The translations under genes and the position numbers were made by a program. Of a stretch of 64,000 nt of DNA, positions 12,722-24,436 are shown in pieces (the stretch's first letter is position 1; each line of letters starts with the position of its first letter). This stretch comes from Galerina marginata (Eukaryota > Basidiomycota > Agaricomycetes > Agaricales > Galerinaceae). The notes under the pieces were generated by a model. That model was not told the DNA's origin. It did not search any database and saw only the letters and a list, made by a program, of their open reading frames with translations. The stretch is from the NCBI GenBank assembly GCA_023014335.1, contig JAECYW010000008.1:1984001-2048000 (forward strand), given 5' to 3'.

Positions 12722-12822
12722 TTATGTTGAAATAACCATCGCTACATTTTAGTGATTGGCATTCTTCTGTCAATCAGTTGACCAGCTGCAAACTTGCTCT
12801 CTGTTTTCTGACATCACCTTGA

Positions 12823-14194
12823 ATGGCGAGCAGCAGTGCAGTGACACTGGACGACCTCGTATCTTCGGCGTCGGCGACCCCAGTGTCGGGCGGACCCCTC
12901 TTCTATCCTAAACTCGATGGAATTGTCAAGGAAAGGTCAAAAAGTCCCAATGAACAACTTCCCCGACAGCTCCTGAAGGACAGATTGTACATCGGGAATC
13001 TGCATCCTACAGTGGACGAGTGCGTTGCCCTGTTGCCTCCTAATCCATGCTTGAGACTGACAAACTCGTCGTTTAGATACACACTCCTCCAAGTGTTTTC
13101 GAAGTTCGGGAAAGTGACCAAGCTCGACTACCTCTTCCACAAAACCGGGCTGTTGAAAGGCAAACCACGAGGGTACGCGTTTATCGAATACGGGGACAAC
13201 GACGTAAGTTTCCCTTTTCTTTATTCATCGCTGGCCGGTGTACGTTAGAAGGACTATTGCTCACCCTCGTTATTTTCATTCTATGCACGCCTTGTCCTGG
13301 CTATGCTCATCTGTGGCAAACAAAACAACGCAGTGATCATAGACACGACGTTAACGGACATCCGCCGACGACGTGACCGACGGCGGGGAAAATACGAGGG
13401 TGGCCTGTCTTGGGTGTCGCCTTGTAGCCAGATGGTGATCCAGCGAGTCAGATACTGATTATCTACATATCCAGGAAGCCTTGAAAGCCCTCACTATGGC
13501 TCATGAGAAACCACTCCGCGGACGCAAGCTCGTCGTGACGTTCGCACATCAAGCTCCTTTGGACCAATACGGCGGGGGTGGCTCGTCTTCATTGAAGAAC
13601 CGGAAAACTGTGATGGATACTGGACGCCCTACGACGCTTAGTATGCTTAAAACTGGCATGAGTAATCGGAATGAGGGGTTCGTCCCTTCCTCCCGTTCAC
13701 AGTAGAATTCGGCTGACACGCAATGTAGAAGAACGGTTGACAAGATTGCCCAGATGGAGGCCAAGCTCCGTCAGATGGAAAGAACCAATCCTCGGCCAAA
13801 ACCTACCAACCCCTTTGGGGACATCGAAATGGACAGCCCATCTCCCTCGGGCTCCATGACGCCTCCAACGTCGTCGCTACCATACCACCCATCACTACCA
13901 TCCAAGCCACCTCCCGCACTTCCTGCACATATGACTGTCCAACCTCCGCCGAAATCCAACACACCTCCTACAACAAGGCCGAAGGTTCCACTCCCATCTT
14001 TGCCAATGTTACCTCCTAGCAATGGCTTGGACCTGCTAGGCAAACCTCTGCAGAAATTAACCTCAACTCCTGGAACCTCTGCGACATCCTCCCAGCCTCG
14101 GCCTGCAAAGTCATCAAAGTTGATCGGCGTGAAGATCAAGTCGAAGAAGGAGAAAGGACAGGCAGATGTCATGATACTACCTGACAGTGTTTAG
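12823..14194 (+). CDS. RBM18-like RNA-binding protein (single RRM)
   Basis: Probable nuclear RNA-binding protein related to RBM18. It starts MASSSAVTLDDLVSSASATP. A single RRM carries RNP2 (DRLYIGNLHPTVDE) and RNP1 (GKPRGYAFIEYGDND), ending LRGRKLVVTFAHQAP. Both splice joins inside the RRM hold (VDE|YTLLQVF and GDND|EALKALT), as does NEG|RTVDKIAQME. After the RRM comes a short coiled segment (DKIAQMEAKLRQMERT) and a Pro/Ser-rich tail ending KLIGVKIKSKKEKGQAD. The intron between 13204 and 13472 is about 270 nt, several times the local norm. The tRNA-Gly gene lies about 100 bp upstream on the other strand. Confidence 0.88.
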
Positions 14195-14399
14195 AACCAT
14201 ACTGTGCGTCGTATGCATATACCGTTATTTTTTCTTTGTCAACGAGGCTGTCCACCGTAATTTATGCCTTTTTATCGTTTCCGGCCAACGTGATATGTAC
14301 GAAATGGACCGCTGTTGTTTGAGTCACCCAAATATTTGAGCCATTCTCGTCAATGCATGTACAAAACAATGAAAACCGAGTATGTATCAGGAGGAATTT

Positions 14400-15063
14400 A
14401 CAAATCAATTGCCTCAAAATCCATACCACAGCATAGAACCCTACACGGTAGTGCCAATCGCATGAGGTTTTGGTCATGGGATGATGGCGGACGCGGAGTT
14501 AAAATTCTAGCCTGACGCGACTCTCTCCTCATTCCAGTCAACACCCCATTTGCTAGAGAATAGGTAAATGGTTTCTGGGCTTTCCTTACTTCACGAAGGC
14601 GACGACCATTCAAATCAAGGAGGGAGCCTGTATCCGACCAAATGAGGAACAACCATTTGGGCCACTATTACCTGCACTGTTGAGAACAGCACGAACAGGA
14701 AGATCCAGGGTCATGCGGGGCGTCGTACCAGAGGTTCCTTCACGTCGAAGGCAGCAGATAACAGACGTAAAATGCGAGACCCCGTAGCGAGCACTGATAA
14801 AGAATACACTCGAGAACGTCATTCAACTCGTCCAACCGCCACCCACAATGCACACGCCGTCCAATACACAACGGCGAGCAATAGCCTGCCGCGCCACTTT
14901 CAAATGCAAGGCCCAGGACAGCGTCGGTACCACCCTCAGGTAAGATTTCCTTTCCCAACACATGCGTGTACTCACCTGTCTTCTGCAGTCTAACAATAAC
15001 GCGAAGCCTAAACCCACAACCGTCATATGTAGCCCTGCCTATCGATGGCACAATCAGTCCCAT
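14400..15063 (-). CDS. Possible hypothetical protein, minus strand
   Basis: Not recognised. Several minus-strand exon-like blocks can be chained here. A block around 14673-14820 reads TSGTTPRMTLDLPVRAVLNS. It joins across a clean 43-nt gtaata...gatacag intron to GSLLDLNGRRLREVRKAQKP and a tail ending near 14400. Upstream blocks (VVPTLSWALHLKVARQAIAR near 14900) are hydrophobic. The single splice join is in frame, but I could not link the blocks to a start codon or a family. Confidence 0.27.
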
Positions 15064-15451
15064 TTTTGTTATCAGATATTATCATGATGAAGGGCAGCCC
15101 TGCACCGTCTGCGTCCTCGACATCGTTTCCAACTTTCATCTTCATCCTCATCCCGGGTCACTCAAGGACTTAACCTCACAGGTTGAGGATGACTTCTTCT
15201 TTGACTCCAAGCTTGACGGGGTGAGTTATAATTCAATTCATTATTTTTGTTCTGTTACCCTTCTCGGCTTGGGTGTTGAGCCCGCTGCAAACAAGATCGA
15301 ATGAGCTTGTCTCTGCATCTCGCTATATAGTAGCGCAATGCCGCTTACTACATGCATACGATCACTATTGGTTGTAGAGCTCATTCAATTCCGCCTCCTT
15401 CTTTTCCTTCTCCAACCCCATGCTCATCGCCGACTTATCTCATGACGTAGG

Positions 15452-18400
15452 TCCACCCCCGAACCTAAAATCACTGTCAACACCCCTCCAATTATAACCC
15501 AGGCCCAGGCCCAGTCCAGCGAACAGACCCACGACCCGAACGACCACTCGAATTTGAGCACGCGCACCGCGACTAGGAGTCCTGGAGGTGCCTCTGCCCC
15601 CGTCGCGGACTTGGCCTCGGCGCCAGGCTCAGATGAGGCCGACAACGGGTCCGTCCGATCCGAAACAACAGGACAAAGCGAGAACCGCAGCGGAAGAGGA
15701 GCCGGGCCAGACGCAAATCCAAAAAATGAGCAAAACGCGACGTCAACTCCGAACCCGAGCGAAGACTCGATACAGGCACGCATCACGAAAGCGGCCGTCG
15801 CAGCTTTTGAAGCCGGGTTCAAAGCTGGTTACGAAGCTGCTAGTGATGATGGCGGAGGTGGACAACCTGGAAGTGGATATAGTATGAGTGGCCCTGGGGT
15901 TGGACGGAGCGTTCAAGGAAGCAGAGACAGAGGCGGAATGATGGGAATGGAGGGGTTGAGCGGATTGGGTGGGATAGGCGGACTAGGCCAGATGGATGCG
16001 CTTGGCGGGATAGGCGGGATCAGTGGGCTAGGCGGGCTGGGCGGGCTGGGCGGGACAGGCGGGACAGGCGGGATCGGTGGGCTAGGCGGGCTAGGCGGAT
16101 TAGGCGGGACAGGTGGGAGCGGTGGGATAGCTGGGCTAGGCGGGACAGGCGGGATAGGCGGGATCGGTGGGCTAGGTGGGCTAGGTGGGCTAGGCGGATT
16201 AGGCGGGATAGGTGGGATTGGGGCAAGCATGCTGAACCCTTCCCCGTATCCCTATCCGAGTCTTTATTCAGATCCAAAGCCTGCATTCGAAGCTGAGGAC
16301 GAAGTTCACAGTGGTGGAGGTGCCCGACCTGGAAGTGGTGTCCAAAATACCTTCCAGAACCCGACCGCGAAACCGAAACCTTATGATTATCTTGACGCAG
16401 ATCCAATACGATTCCCAGAATTTGAAGCCCTCGCAGCGCAAGATGCTGGCGGGAGGGGTGCCCAAGCTGCCATCCCGAACCCGAACCCGTATCCTTATCC
16501 TCGTCGTCCAACCCCGGAATACATACGAACCCAACAAGCAGCTCTCGCGGAGATAAGAGCCGACTACGAAGCCAGCAGGGCTTCTCAATCTGGAAAGAGT
16601 GGCAGTGGACCAAGAACCCGGCGAGGGTCAGGCGGGATAGAGGCAAGCGGAAATGGTACCCAAGACGCGACCGCGACCGCGAACCCATATGAGATACTGT
16701 ACCGTCCCTATTCCTTTCCAAACCCAGATCCAGAGCTAGAGCCAATGCAATTCTCACAACCCGCCCTGCGAGGAAAAGCTGCAGAACTAGACACCTCCTT
16801 CCCAGTGTTCCACAACCCGGCTCTGAACGCCCTGAGGTATGGAAACAGTGGACGGAGTGATAACGGGACAGGCCGGATTAGCGCAAGTGGAAGTGGTGCC
16901 CAAAGTGCGCTCTTAGCCTTTAACCCGTATGCAAACATGCACCGGCCGCAGGCATACCCAGAGCCAATACGAGTAGATGCCCTCCGCGCAGCGTACGACG
17001 CCGACCGCGGGACCGATAATACTGGTCGAACTGGAAATAGTGGACAGAGTGGTAGTGGAACAGGCAGAACAGGCGAGAGCGCCGAAAATGCCATCCCGAA
17101 CTTAACCCCGAACCCGTATCCTCTCCGAGATCCTTATCTAGACGCAGAATCAAAACGAATTGAAGCCACCCTTGCAGGGCCTGAGGTTGAATTTGAGGCT
17201 GAAATGAACAAAATCCGCAACCCGAAGCCGTCGAAGTCTACACCGACACACCGTACGTCTACTTCGTCCTGTCAGAGCATTCGAATTGACTGATCATGAC
17301 ACTGCATTGTTAGTTCTCGTCCTACCTCTGGTACACCTTGCCTCTTCACAGTTCACCTTTAAACTGACACAAATTAAACGAACTTTTAGCACGACCAACC
17401 CACCCTCCAGATGAAGATTGTAGCCTTCCATCTTGCACTTTTCAGGCCTGAGACTGACGTTAACCTTAACGACGCTAACGGAGACCCGACTTCATCCTCG
17501 TCCTTCAAAACGCAAGAGAACCCCGTCTACGATTACAGACTCGACCCCAGATGGAATCCCGGGCCAACGCGCTCCCCGCTCGTACAAGGCCTCGACACCT
17601 CCATCGCCGTCGATCCGCGAAGGATGAGCAGCTCCTTGGGCGGAATGACGTTGTATTCCGAACCCGACGAACTTGAGTCTGCAGCCGACAGGCAGAAGAA
17701 GAGCATAAAGACGGTCAAGACAGCACTCGCCCTCCTCGCGTCGCTCAAGCCGCGCATTACTGAAATCTTGGATGGGTCAAAGGGTGTAATGGTGCCGCTG
17801 GAAATGATGAGTGTGATGGGAGCTATGCGGATCCCAGGGCGTGTTGGTGGTGCTATGAGGCAGGACCTAAAAGGCAAAGGAAAAGAGAGAACTGGCAGTG
17901 GAATGTGGGAAAACACATATCGTGCGGGATTGAGATTTGGCGAAGAGGTGGATGGAGAGGAGAACATCGGTGCAACTGTGCTGTGCGTCGGGCCGAAGAA
18001 AGTGGCAAAGGAGGCGGAAAGCGAGGATAGAAGGAAGTTGAGGGAGGTTACTGGTAAATTGCTTTCTTTACTTAAAACCTCTTCTGTTTGTTCACCAGCG
18101 CTTATACGGATGTTGTTTATGTAGACCTCATATATCAGACGTTCAAACAAGAGGGGTACTTCGAGGACAGTCCGCCGGAGGCGAGTGTTGTTTTGGTTGC
18201 TCTTTCTTCCATTTTTTTGGCCTTTCGTTCTTTCATTCCTCCCTCTACATTTGCTTCTTTCTTCCACTTCAGGCATTGCTGTCGTTTTCGACCATATCAT
18301 TCGCTTGCTTATTTCAACTTGTAATACTGATATCTATCTCTATTTGCAGCTGCTCTGTGCAATCCTGAATGCAGACAACAGAACCTCACCAATACGAATG

Positions 18401-18856
18401 CCTTTTTCGTACTCTGATATTCTCGCCTCGCCGGCGGTACAGTTGATCACAGACCCTGTAACAGAGGTGGCCGCTCCTACTGCTGCTCCTACTCTTACTC
18501 CCAGCACTCGACTCACTCGACCATCTTCTGCTGTCCAACCCACCGGCGACCCTCCGTCCAATCTGAGTCCTGAAGTCAAGCCCGAGACCAAGCCTACGCC
18601 GTTACCGATGCCAACACCTCAAATGCAAGAGCAGATGGAAAAGGGAAAGCAGTTGGAAAGGCCAAAAGACAAAGGAAACGGAACGGAAACAGGAACGGAA
18701 AATGAAATGAGACAGCAACCGCCCCCTGTAAAAGTACCTCCTCCACTCTCTGTCAACTTTGGTACGTTCTGCGTTGACGAGGTGCAGCTCTGGGTGGTGG
18801 GGAGTAAAGGGCCAGATGGTGGGTATGTTAGCTGTGGGGGGATCGTGCTGGAATAA
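15452..18856 (+). CDS. Hypothetical Gly-rich low-complexity protein
   Basis: Not recognised. An open frame of about 600 codons begins after a probable 3' splice site near 15451, so the true first exon is not identified. Order: Ser/Gly/Asn-rich start; a short helix (ARITKAAVAAFEAGFKAGYE); a 90-residue GGLGGIGG block (15960-16225); then imperfect modules built on NPYPYP and SG.SG.GTGR. The frame ends at 17293. Further exons continue it at 17390-18053 (MKIVAFHLALFRPETDVN, then a helical segment TVKTALALLASLKPRITEI). The next join, REVT|DLIYQTFKQEG, is in frame across 18054-18127. PPE|LLCAILNADN uses a likely GC-AG intron, and the end is VSCGGIVLE. Whether 15452-17293 and 17390-18856 are one gene or two is unresolved. 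Confidence 0.5.
15960..16225 (+). repeat. Coding glycine-rich minisatellite
   Basis: Roughly 265 bp of imperfect ggcgggcta/ggcgggata units of 9 bp or multiples, encoding GGL, GGI and GGT tripeptides. Because the repeat is G-rich on one strand and C-rich on the other, the reverse strand is also open and reads as a PPIPP/PPSPP polymer, which I regard as a shadow. Confidence 0.85.
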
Positions 18857-20245
18857 GGGTGAGATTAGAGCGAGGTAGAGGTGAGGTACCTTGGGTCCTG
18901 CGTGGTTGTTTCTTCGACCTTGTCATGATAATGAGTTCCTATGAAGTGGTCGAGGAGGCTTATGATACTAAGTTGTGTTCGTAGCTGGGCGCAGAAATTA
19001 AGTCGACTATCAAATTCTTGTTCTTGAAGTTCTGTGGTAGAAACAAGTCGGAACATGTACAGTTATAATAGGCACGTCCGATGAATGACAGTGGTGCGGA
19101 AGATCTCTGAGATTGTGTTTGGAATCGGTACCGCAGCCACAGGGCATAAAATCAGCCCAAATCTTATCGACCAAGTCCGCAGGTGCCAGCGGGAGAACCA
19201 CGAATAAACCAATGGATAAATGACCAGCGATGATGGTTCTAAAGCGAACGGCCACTGAGCTTTAGGGAAAACAGGTAGCAACCCTCCCTTGAAAGATCTG
19301 CCCCAAACTTTCGGCAGTACACCTCAGCTCAACCAAACGAAACGAGTGTGTCTTCAGTGTTCCCCACAAACTACGACTGGGGGTGTACCGCTTTGAAAGA
19401 CCCCACTAAGCAGGATTGCTATATTAAAATGCCTTGCGGCAAATTATTCTGCAATACTTATACTGGCAGTGTGGTTAGGTTGTGGATAAATCAGTCATAT
19501 ATACTTCCTTCGGAAAGCCGCGGTGGTGTAATGAGCTTCTGGAGTCGGAAAATCAATTTAATATATATATGGGATCCACTTTTCAAACTCCAAATCTCCA
19601 TAGGAGCTTAGTGTGCTACTGAGCGCGATGACGTCGTATTTGGCCGCATTAGGGAAATATTTCCCTTTTCAGTGTGGTCGGGACCCCGGAGCCACTTTGG
19701 AGCCACTGCTCCGATCTTTCCGTGGAGGGCCGAGGTTGTAATAAATCAGGTCGGTACTTTTCACTGTCGTGGCTCTTGTTTTGATCATCGCCTATCCGAA
19801 GTGCAATGGTAAATTCGGAACAAGTAAGCTACCAGGATCGCTATCCGCTCAGCGCTTAAATTTGGACAACTACTTAGCGTCTGGATAAGCTAGAGGTCAT
19901 GTTTAAATCAACCGAAGTGTGGTAAGAGTGTCTCGTGTGTATTACAGGCAGAATATATCATGACAAAGCAGTTCGACGAGGGGAATGCTGTACGTAACTA
20001 ATACGACGATAAGTAAAGCGTCCGGAAAGTACAAGCACTTCAAATCTAAAAGAAGTGTCTCCAAAAGGAAGATACACTAGGTCAAAGCAAGTTCTAAAGT
20101 CCTCTGAGAGGCTGCAAAGCGATGCTGTAGATGTAAGTCAGGTATAATGCATATGAACCAGGGGGTAACGCCGTGCGATAAAGTCATTCAAGGGTTTTAA
20201 ATAAGTGAAAGGGATGTCCGTTTGATCGCAGTCCAGGAAGGATAA
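18857..20245. other. Gene-free intergenic region
   Basis: About 1.4 kb with no convincing coding frame on either strand. It lies between the stop of the Gly-rich gene and the stop of the convergent GT2 gene, so it should be mostly 3' flank. Confidence 0.4.
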
Positions 20246-23200
20246 TCAGTAAGAGAACACCATGAGCCATGGGTTGAGCACGATCTGAATAACTTGGCGT
20301 GAGCAGCGACCAATATAAAGAGAAACTTGATTCTATACCGGGAATAAAATATGGCATGCAACGCTCAAGCTGACGAAAGAAACGTGTCATATCAGTCACC
20401 GGGAGTAAGCAGATAGGTTAAAATATTCTTACGAGAGGGGTAGGATAATAGCCCAGGCTGAACCGTCTATTCTCCACTCGAAAGGAACAAGCGAGGTGGA
20501 GCAAATTATCATACCGGCCATGACGACGATAGAGAAGAGCATAGGGAACCAGAATCTGAAACACATCATAATGCGCACAAGTCAGAACATTGATATTGAT
20601 AGATAAATAAAGTGGGCGGCGTTACCTTCGAGCAATCTTCGGTATTTCCTTAAAGAAGTTTGAGCGCTCTACTTCCTTGATGGTAGCAGACCATTGGATG
20701 TTGTATGAGAATAGGTGGGCCAAGATCGCCTGGGAGACTGGTATCGAGAGACCCCCAAAGAAAAAGAAGCTACACCAATAGGAAAATACGTCAGAAAACT
20801 GAACATGAGAATGCGGCAAGGCTGCGTGTCGACTCCACTCCTCCCACGCGACGAGGAACAAAGGCAAAACTCACAAGAATGGAATCCACATGAGGTTCTC
20901 AAACAAAGCATAGAGCTACAATAAGACACGAAGTCAATCAGAATCAACCGGAAACAGGGGGAGAAATGAAGATATGAAGGGGTACTGGGGTCCTACTTAC
21001 CAATTTCTTCTGGCCAAGCCGGTACTCGAGCAGCGTGTAACCAAGAGTCCCAGATCCCCAGAATACAACAGTCGTCGCGAGGAAGATTTCGAAACTGTGC
21101 ATGAAGAAACCATCGACGGGAAATTGGAAGCCCAGCAGGACGTAATTGATGAGCGATATCGTTATCGAGGCAGCAATGCCGTCTGGTTCCACCATACACC
21201 ATCAGAAAACGAGTTGATAATAGTGGACGAAAGGAGACTCACAGTACGAGAACATGTCTAAGAAACGCGACCCAGCGAAAGAAAAAAGGAGCATTAATAT
21301 CGGAGTCAATCGCAGACCGATAATGAAAAAGTAAAAAAGACGTACAAGCCATCATAGAAATCTTATAATGCAGAGGGGCCTTGGACCACAGGAATGTATG
21401 GATTTGCCGATTGATAGGTCCCTTGCGCCACCATTGTACGATAGGGTTGAACAGGAGTCTGTAAGAGGGGCGGAGGAAAACGTCAACCGCGCAATTGCAT
21501 CCTTGGGCAGCCACGACTCACTCATTACATCCATACGCGTACTTTTGCCAGCGATTAATTTCATCATCCACGCTGAGCGAGACACCTTCTTTGAAGCCCC
21601 CTTTAGAGTAGGTTGCCCATCTAGAAAAAAGTAAAATGAAAGACCAACGTTCGGTAAGCGCTCCAAGATTGAGACAGGAGGAGAGGAAATAGAAGTAAGA
21701 TAAAAAAAGTCACGTACCGAACGATGTAGCCCTTGAGAATGAGGCGAAGGGCCATATCGAAATCCTCGGAGACATTGGACTCGGACCAGACTTTTTCATT
21801 GCCGTCAGCAGGATCAATGAAGAGAGCGTCCTGGATGGCCCTCCAGCGTAGGAAACTGTATAATTTTATGCCCCATTAGCGATGGCAGATACAAAACCAA
21901 TCAACAGAGAAATCGTACGCGTTATGTCCCATAAAAGGCGCGACCTCGCCGTTAGCGCACGCTACGCCACATCACAGAAGCATCAGCCAACATGCACGGA
22001 GCCGAAAGCGATGCAGAACACCCACAAATCGAAATGCACCGATTAATCCGCTTCGTGAAGTATGCAATACCATTCTCGAAGTAGTGATGCGCAATCTGCA
22101 TGACATCTGTCGAACCACAGCAGAATTAAAATCAGTTTGGTGTCTCCAGCCACTTCCGCAGAAGAAGACAAAAAATCGAATGAGATAAACTCACCGCTCT
22201 CATGCTGAATAATAGCGACGGTAGGACACGCCCGCATCTCCCGCGCCGCATCACGAAGACAGTCCTCCGGGACGACCGTATCCGAGTCCACAAGCAAGAC
22301 GAACTCCCCAATGCGCGTTGCCCGCCCGTTCGCGGCCCACGGACGCCACCGCCGCCCGCTCTCCTCCCATGTCTCCTCAATTGCCATTCCCAGCGCCTTC
22401 TCTTCCAAATCCTCGTCTCCGAGCCCCACAAGCTCGGGGCGGGTAGAGCCTTCCGCACCGGTGCCGTGTCCCCAGACGACAGACTCGTCGCCGTCGCGGT
22501 TCTGGTACTGGATTCCGTATGGTACGGCTTTTCCGTTGTTGCCGTTTCCGCCCTCCGCCTCGTCCGAGTCCCGCTTGCGCAGACTGCTATCATGCGCAGT
22601 GGTCGACATCGAATTGCGCAGGCCACTGGTGTTCGGGCCGGTGTTCTGGGCGGCATTAGCGAGCAGGACTTCGAGGTGTTTTTCCATCTTGAGCGAGAGC
22701 GCCAGGCCTATACAGAGTTCAATAAAATAGACGCCTTGCCATTGATATTAAAAACTTACCATAGTTCATATTCGAAGCCTTCTTGAACCTTCCTGCACGC
22801 TTGAAGCCATCCGAAGCGGCATCGTGTTTAGGTCTCGCAACCCAGCCAATATTGTGATTCGCATAAAAAGCTAGACGCTCGTCCCGATCCGTAGGAGACA
22901 ATAGCTATCCAAAGTTCAAGTCAGGTCAGCTGGAGCTCCATCAAAGATAGAACGAACGACACCCACCCGTAATCCATCATCGTTTATAAAGATAGTCGAC
23001 GTTCCACCTTGTCTTGCATACGTCTGCATCGCCTTCTTCAACGACCGGACTGACGGTGCCCTGGGTATTATCACATATACGTCAGCTGTACGTCCCTTCT
23101 AGACAGAAGAACAAAACTAAACATACAAAACAGACTCCAGACTCTCTTTATACACCGGCATCTGGATCGTGATGTGCGGCAGGTTATTGTCCACCACCTT

Positions 23201-24436
23201 ATTTGGCCTAGGACGGACGGCAGAGTAATATTTGGAGTTCTTGTGGTAGTGCGCGATAGGGCCAATCCTGAAGTACATAATTGGTATGATATCCATGTTC
23301 AGAATTCCAAATACAACTCACATCATAGTAACATTCTGCACAATCTGGAGCGCGAAGAACTACATTTGCAAAAAAGTCAGCACCTCCATCGCCTTCGTAA
23401 ATTTGAAGAAATAACAGGACTCACGAGCGACACGCAGTAGAGCAGCGGAATAACCGCACACAGCGCGAACCTCGTAAAATCATGGTCCAACCACCATTCC
23501 ATAAGCAGCGTCCTGAGGGAGTTGCCCACAAATACTAAAACATAAATTTATCAGCATCGTCCAAACCCAACCCCCAAAATAAATAAACAAACTTACCCAA
23601 CGCGATCCCCCCAGCAAGCCCATTATACATTGGCGCATACAGCCTCACAGGCCTCGCCTCCTCCCCCCCAAACCTCTCCAAATCATCCACATCCCCATCC
23701 CCATCTCCCTCATACGGCATATCAACAAGCACCCGCCGCCCATACCACTTCCTCTTATACACCCTCTGCACCCGGCCTCTACCCCGTTTCTCGTCCAAAT
23801 CCCCCACCACACCACTGCTCCGGCGGCGGCCCGCCTTCTCCGCGTGTCCGCTACCGAGATCAACGAGCGGGTCAGGATCAGCATCCTCGAACTCCCGTCC
23901 CTGCTCGCCATACAAGCCCCGAACCACCCCGCCAGAGGTACCGCCTACGCCCCTCGCCAAGCTCGGCGGGCGCGACCCGTGGGTCCTCCCTGCATTCACA
24001 CCAGCACCAGCCGCAGCGCCGAGCCCCTCCGCGCTCGAATGCTCGTGGTCCGCGCTCCCCCCGACCGAGGTGCTCGTCCCGTGCACGCTGGAGTCGGCAA
24101 GCCCAGCAAGCCCGCCCGAGTTGAACGACGAGGGCGGCGCGGACCGCTCCCGGTCGCGCGAGCGCCAGAGGAGCTTGATGAGCCGCTCCTCGAAGTCCTG
24201 GCAGATGGGGATGATGCGGTCGAGCGACTCGGACCAGATGACCATCACGCGTTCGTCTCGCTGTTAAAGTCGCATGAGTGGGTATTCCTTTTACTTTTCA
24301 TCGAGAAATCCAGGGCCGAAGACTCACGATGAACGCCGCGCACTGCTCTCTATCCGCCTGCGGTAGCATGAGCATATTATCTAGGATCTGGATGCGCGTT
24401 TCCGAGTCGACATAGATGCTCCTTGCATCCGGCCCA
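20246..24436 (-). CDS. Family 2 integral-membrane glycosyltransferase
   Basis: Processive-type GT2 enzyme of the plasma membrane or Golgi, probably making a cell-surface polysaccharide; substrate unknown. Read from 24436 leftwards: DARSIYVDSETRIQILDNML, then WSESLDRIIPICQDFEERL, a Ser/Gly/Arg-rich insert of about 150 residues (23640-24130), and two N-terminal membrane segments. The catalytic domain has PHITIQMPVYKESLESV, TSTIFINDDGLR, the DxD motif in EFVLLVDSDTVVPEDCLRDA, GNGEVAPFMGHN-like CANGEVAPFMGHNAFLRWR, SEDFDMALRLILKGYI and the acceptor-site block DDEINRWQKYAYGCNELLFN. Several C-terminal transmembrane helices follow and it ends VLNPWLMVFSY. At least twelve short introns are needed. 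The first exon was not resolved: no upstream ATG block joins in frame. Confidence 0.85.

Noticed and set aside
15913..16230. Minus-strand Pro-rich frame opposite the Gly-rich repeat
   Set aside because: It is the mirror translation of a G-rich minisatellite; no start context, no flanking exon and no family.
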